DNA of 8,505 nucleotides from DATKMP01 sp035541775 (GTDB lineage Bacteria; Bacteroidota; Ignavibacteria; UBA10030): NCBI GenBank assembly GCA_035541775.1, contig DATKMP010000177.1:1-8505 (forward strand), read 5' to 3'. Made by a program: the position numbers and the translations under genes. This document shows positions 6,251 to 8,505 of the stretch, one piece after another. The notes beneath the pieces were generated by a model, which was given only the letters and a program-made list of their open reading frames with translations, did no database searches and was not told where the DNA came from. Position 1 is the stretch's first letter. Every line of letters starts with the position of its first letter.

Positions 6251-6862
6251 TTACTTAAAGGTCATAAATTGTTCTTCCGGTGTTAAACAATTCGTGCAAT
6301 GATTCGGGCAATCGTTGCCGTACACCGCGCCGCACGTGAGGCACACGTTGTAAGAAGACGGCAACGATGTTACATTGGCGTTATCGATGGCATTGAGAGC
6401 AGCAACAAGCAACGCACGGTGCTGTTCGCCCACCTTCAGCGCATAATTGATGCTGAGCGCTGCAAGCGGAAGTTTTTCATCGCCTGCGACTTGTGCGTAC
6501 GCGGGATAGACGGCATCCACTTCCTTCACTTCGGCTTTAATTGCTTCTTGAAGATTTTCTCGTGTGGTTTTTATATCGATCGACGGTGAAACATTTTCAA
6601 CGCGATCGCCCAATTGTTCAACAATAGATTTGTTGGTGGAAGCATGGATTGCTTCTGCGCGTGCGAGTGCGCGGAATAACACGGCAAGTTTTGGCTGATT
6701 TTCTTCCCGTGCTTTTTGTGCATACGCGGTATATTTTGCAGACGTCGTCATTTCGGTTTCGTATGCTTTTTTAAGATGAATAAGAGTTGCAGGTGTTGCC
6801 GCAAACGTTGTGTTTGCTATTACAAGCGCCCCAAAAGCCAGACTGGCAAGTTGTACACGCAT
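6251..6862 (-). CDS. Exported rubrerythrin-like protein (ferritin-like diiron domain plus rubredoxin-like tail)
   Basis: Rubrerythrins reduce peroxide with a diiron centre fed by a rubredoxin-type iron site. This 203-residue protein starts with a signal peptide (MRVQLASLAFGALVIANTTFA, cut near residue 21), so it should act in the periplasm; many rubrerythrins are cytoplasmic. The four-helix domain (about 25-160) shows ligand candidates E37, E70 and H73 (EAIH), E111 and E114 (AEVKEVDAVYP), and H148. The usual Glu three residues before that last His is Gly145 (VGEQH), with E146 next to it. The tail has C174-x2-C177 and C189-x2-C192 for iron, plus an extra C185. AGAAGGA (6871-6877 on the plus strand), eight bases upstream, supports the start. 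It converges on the YceI gene. Whether the diiron site is complete is uncertain. Confidence 0.88.
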   Translation of the reverse strand: MRVQLASLAFGALVIANTTFAATPATLIHLKKAYETEMTTSAKYTAYAQKAREENQPKLAVLFRALARAEAIHASTNKSIVEQLGDRVENVSPSIDIKTTRENLQEAIKAEVKEVDAVYPAYAQVAGDEKLPLAALSINYALKVGEQHRALLVAALNAIDNANVTSLPSSYNVCLTCGAVYGNDCPNHCTNCLTPEEQFMTFK

Positions 6863-6896
6863 GGTATAATTCCTTCTATTGATAATATGTGTATTC

Positions 6897-6929
6897 TTGA
6901 AAATGCAATAATTACCGTGGCATTTTCAA
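6897..6929. promoter_or_regulatory. Perfect 10-base inverted repeat upstream of the rubrerythrin gene
   Basis: TTGAAAATGC (6897-6906) and GCATTTTCAA (6920-6929) are exact inverted copies separated by 13 bases. The near edge is 34 bases upstream of the rubrerythrin ATG on the minus strand. It could be a dimeric regulator's operator or a hairpin in the mRNA leader. No T tract follows on either strand, so a terminator is unlikely. It does not match the Fur, PerR or FNR consensus as I know them. I found no convincing promoter for the rubrerythrin gene in this spacer. Confidence 0.45.
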
Positions 6930-7038
6930 TATGTTTGCATGTTATAAACGTTTTGGGGAGAAAGAAGTTTCATTGGATATTTTGCATAACAACATCCTTT
7001 TGCAGCTAGAAATTTCGACAATGATGCTGACTTCCATC

Positions 7039-7067
7039 TTGCCTTCACTTCTGAATGTCCGTATATT
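7039..7067 (+). promoter_or_regulatory. Likely promoter of the class V PLP enzyme gene
   Basis: TTGCCT (7039-7044) and TATATT (7062-7067) are separated by exactly 17 bases and match the sigma-70 hexamers at four of six and five of six positions. Transcription would start near 7074, giving a leader of about 17 bases that just includes the AAGGA ribosome binding site at 7081-7085. The placement is good; the match is not proof. Confidence 0.4.
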
Positions 7068-7090
7068 AGTCCCCAATAAAAAGGATTCGT

Positions 7091-8260
7091 ATGAATTTTC
7101 AATTCTTATCGCCGCAAAAATTATCAGATGCGCGAAATTTATATCCTCACACCAAGAACGGTTCAATCTACCTCAACCATGCTTCAACAGGGCCATTTTC
7201 CACACGCGTGGTTGAAGCGCTGACATCATATTTGCAAAATCGATCATCAGGAATTGTCGAAACATACCGAACCGATGTCCGTGCGGTGACCGCTTGCAAA
7301 AATGCGATTCAAACTTTGGTCCATGCAGAATCATCCGAACGCATTGCGTTTATCTCGAATACCTCAGAAGGAATCAATATTATCGCCAGCGGTTTGCCAT
7401 GGAAATCCGGAGGCCGCGTTGTGTTGAACGATAGTGAATTTCCTGCGAATGTTTATCCATATTACCGATTGAAAAAATACGGAGTGGAATTAGACATTCT
7501 TAAAAGTATTGATGGGAAAATAACGCCGTCGATGATTGAACAAGTACTGACACCGAAGACGCGCGTTGTGGCATTGAGCGCCGTACAGTTTCTAAGCGGC
7601 TATCGTGCCGATCTTGAAGCAATCGGAAAAATATGCCGCAGCCGCGGAATCTGGTTTGTGGTGGACGGCATTCAGGCGGCTGGCGCAATCAAAATCGATG
7701 TGCAGAAAATGTGTATCGATGCATTCGCTGCGGGCGGACAAAAATGGTTGATGGCACCGCATGGCATCGGCTTTTTGTATCTTACCGAATCAATGCAGAA
7801 CGTAATCGATCAGCAGCATCTCGGATGGCTATCTGTCAGCGATCCGTGGCAGTTTTTCAATTACGAACAGCCGCTGTCGCCTTCGGCGCGGCGATACGAA
7901 GGCGGATCGTTGAATATTCCCGGTGTTATTGGCATGCATCCGGCATTAGAAACATTGCTGGAATTCGAACCTGAAGCAATTGAATCGCACATTCTTGCGA
8001 TTACAAAAATTTTGATGAACGAACTGCAAACAATCGACGGACTGCGACTCATTTCACCGGAAGCGGATGGGGAACGTGCAGGAATTGTTTCTGTTCGAAA
8101 ACAAGATGGCGACTTTCCACTATCGTTTTCGGATTCGCTGGAGCAGCGAGGCATGACGTGCTCGGTGCGGAACGGCACACTGCGATTCTCCCCGCATTTT
8201 TATAATACGCCGGATGAAATGAAATCGGCAGCGGCAATTGTGAGCGAGCTTCTTTATTAA
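7091..8260 (+). CDS. Class V aminotransferase-fold PLP-dependent enzyme
   Basis: This 389-residue protein has the fold-type I, class V pattern shared by cysteine desulfurases, isopenicillin-N epimerase-like proteins and related enzymes. It opens with IYLNHASTGPFS (26-37), the usual YLNxA start. The cofactor site has SNTSEGIN (89-96) for the phosphate, VDGIQAAGA (191-199) with D192 for the pyridine nitrogen and Q195, and AGGQKWL (214-220) with K218 as the Schiff-base lysine. R365 in LRFSPHFYNT (364-373) is placed to hold the substrate carboxylate. The active-site cysteine loop of SufS/IscS desulfurases is not evident, so I would not call it a desulfurase. AAGGA at 7081-7085, five bases before the ATG, supports the start. 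The asparaginase-like gene begins nine bases after its stop, so they are probably co-transcribed. The substrate is unknown. Confidence 0.9.
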   Translation: MNFQFLSPQKLSDARNLYPHTKNGSIYLNHASTGPFSTRVVEALTSYLQNRSSGIVETYRTDVRAVTACKNAIQTLVHAESSERIAFISNTSEGINIIASGLPWKSGGRVVLNDSEFPANVYPYYRLKKYGVELDILKSIDGKITPSMIEQVLTPKTRVVALSAVQFLSGYRADLEAIGKICRSRGIWFVVDGIQAAGAIKIDVQKMCIDAFAAGGQKWLMAPHGIGFLYLTESMQNVIDQQHLGWLSVSDPWQFFNYEQPLSPSARRYEGGSLNIPGVIGMHPALETLLEFEPEAIESHILAITKILMNELQTIDGLRLISPEADGERAGIVSVRKQDGDFPLSFSDSLEQRGMTCSVRNGTLRFSPHFYNTPDEMKSAAAIVSELLY

Positions 8261-8269
8261 GGAGGATGT

Positions 8270-8505
8270 ATGGCGGTAAAAATTTTTGTAACGGGTGGAA
8301 CGTTCGATAAGGAATACAACGAACTTGACGGGAAATTATTTTTCAAAGATACCCATCTTCCCGAAATGCTGAAATCGGGGCGTTGCAAAGTACCGGTAGA
8401 AATCCGCACGCTGATGCTCGTGGACAGTTTAGAAATGACGGATGCAGATCGGCAATTGATCGTCGATCAATGTAAGAAAGCAAAAGAGACGCGCATTGTG
8501 ATTAC
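8270..8505 (+). CDS. L-asparaginase-domain protein, N-terminal part (cut by window end)
   Basis: The frame runs 78 codons to the window end without a stop. It opens with KIFVTGGTFDKEY (4-16), the N-terminal asparaginase signature in which the Thr of TGGT (T11) is the expected nucleophile. The segment VDSLEMTDADRQLI is typical of the short (about 160-residue) single-domain asparaginase-like proteins rather than full-length enzymes of about 330 residues. The last visible residues, RIVI, should lead straight into the second family motif (HGTDT). No signal peptide is seen, so it is probably cytoplasmic. GGAGG at 8261-8265, four bases before ATG 8270, fixes the start; an ATG at 8266 is out of frame. 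It probably shares a transcript with the PLP enzyme gene. Activity on asparagine is inferred from the family only. Confidence 0.85.
   Translation, partial: MAVKIFVTGGTFDKEYNELDGKLFFKDTHLPEMLKSGRCKVPVEIRTLMLVDSLEMTDADRQLIVDQCKKAKETRIVI

Noticed and set aside
6882..6887. TATTAT on the minus strand as the rubrerythrin -10 box
   Set aside because: The transcript would start at the ribosome binding site (6871-6877), and the -35 spacing would be only 15 bases with a poor match.
7091..8260. Cysteine desulfurase (SufS/IscS) call for the class V enzyme
   Set aside because: The fold matches, but the desulfurase catalytic cysteine loop is not visible, and the AGGQKWL and SPHFYNT wording fits other class V branches better.

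Overview
The window looks like chromosome from a Gram-negative bacterium. A Kdo transferase (WaaA) implies lipopolysaccharide, and two proteins carry Sec-type signal peptides, implying a periplasm. The WaaA wording (SMGEFEQ, TFFSPSGYD, GETRYDQV), the long PriA, and a MarR-YceI gene pair are most like the Bacteroidota/Chlorobi/Ignavibacteria group. That placement is inferred from remembered family patterns, not from a search.

Layout. Bases 2-139 (+) hold the end of a small membrane protein cut by the window edge. Facing it is a stand-alone NYN/PIN-like nuclease gene (774-157, -) that is visibly AT-richer than the genes to its right. A 244-base divergent spacer (775-1018) follows, holding two hairpins. 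The second is a near-perfect rho-independent terminator with no gene to terminate, preceded by a consensus TTGACA box; it may be a small RNA or a waaA leader attenuator. Next come waaA (1019-2296, +) and priA (2356-4890, +), both without a convincing Shine-Dalgarno sequence. A two-gene unit follows: a MarR-type regulator (5069-5554, +) and an exported YceI-like lipocalin (5602-6183, +), closed by a strong bidirectional terminator (6200-6235). The terminator is shared with a convergent gene for an exported rubrerythrin (6862-6251, -). A 228-base divergent spacer (6863-7090) carries a perfect 10-base inverted repeat on the rubrerythrin side and a plausible sigma-70-like promoter on the other. 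The right end holds a class V PLP enzyme (7091-8260, +) and, nine bases later, an L-asparaginase-domain protein (8270 onward) cut by the window end.

How the genes fit together. waaA (inner-core LPS) and priA (replication restart) are housekeeping genes that share a direction rather than a pathway. The MarR-YceI pair beside an exported rubrerythrin suggests a small envelope or redox-stress neighbourhood; that link rests on context. The PLP enzyme and asparaginase are probably co-transcribed, perhaps for amino-acid catabolism.

I see no CRISPR array, mobile element, rRNA or tRNA. Nothing here clearly forms a new multi-gene system. The items most worth a second look are the orphan promoter-hairpin-terminator unit at 782-892, the rubrerythrin with a Glu-to-Gly change at a predicted diiron ligand, and the inverted repeat upstream of that gene.
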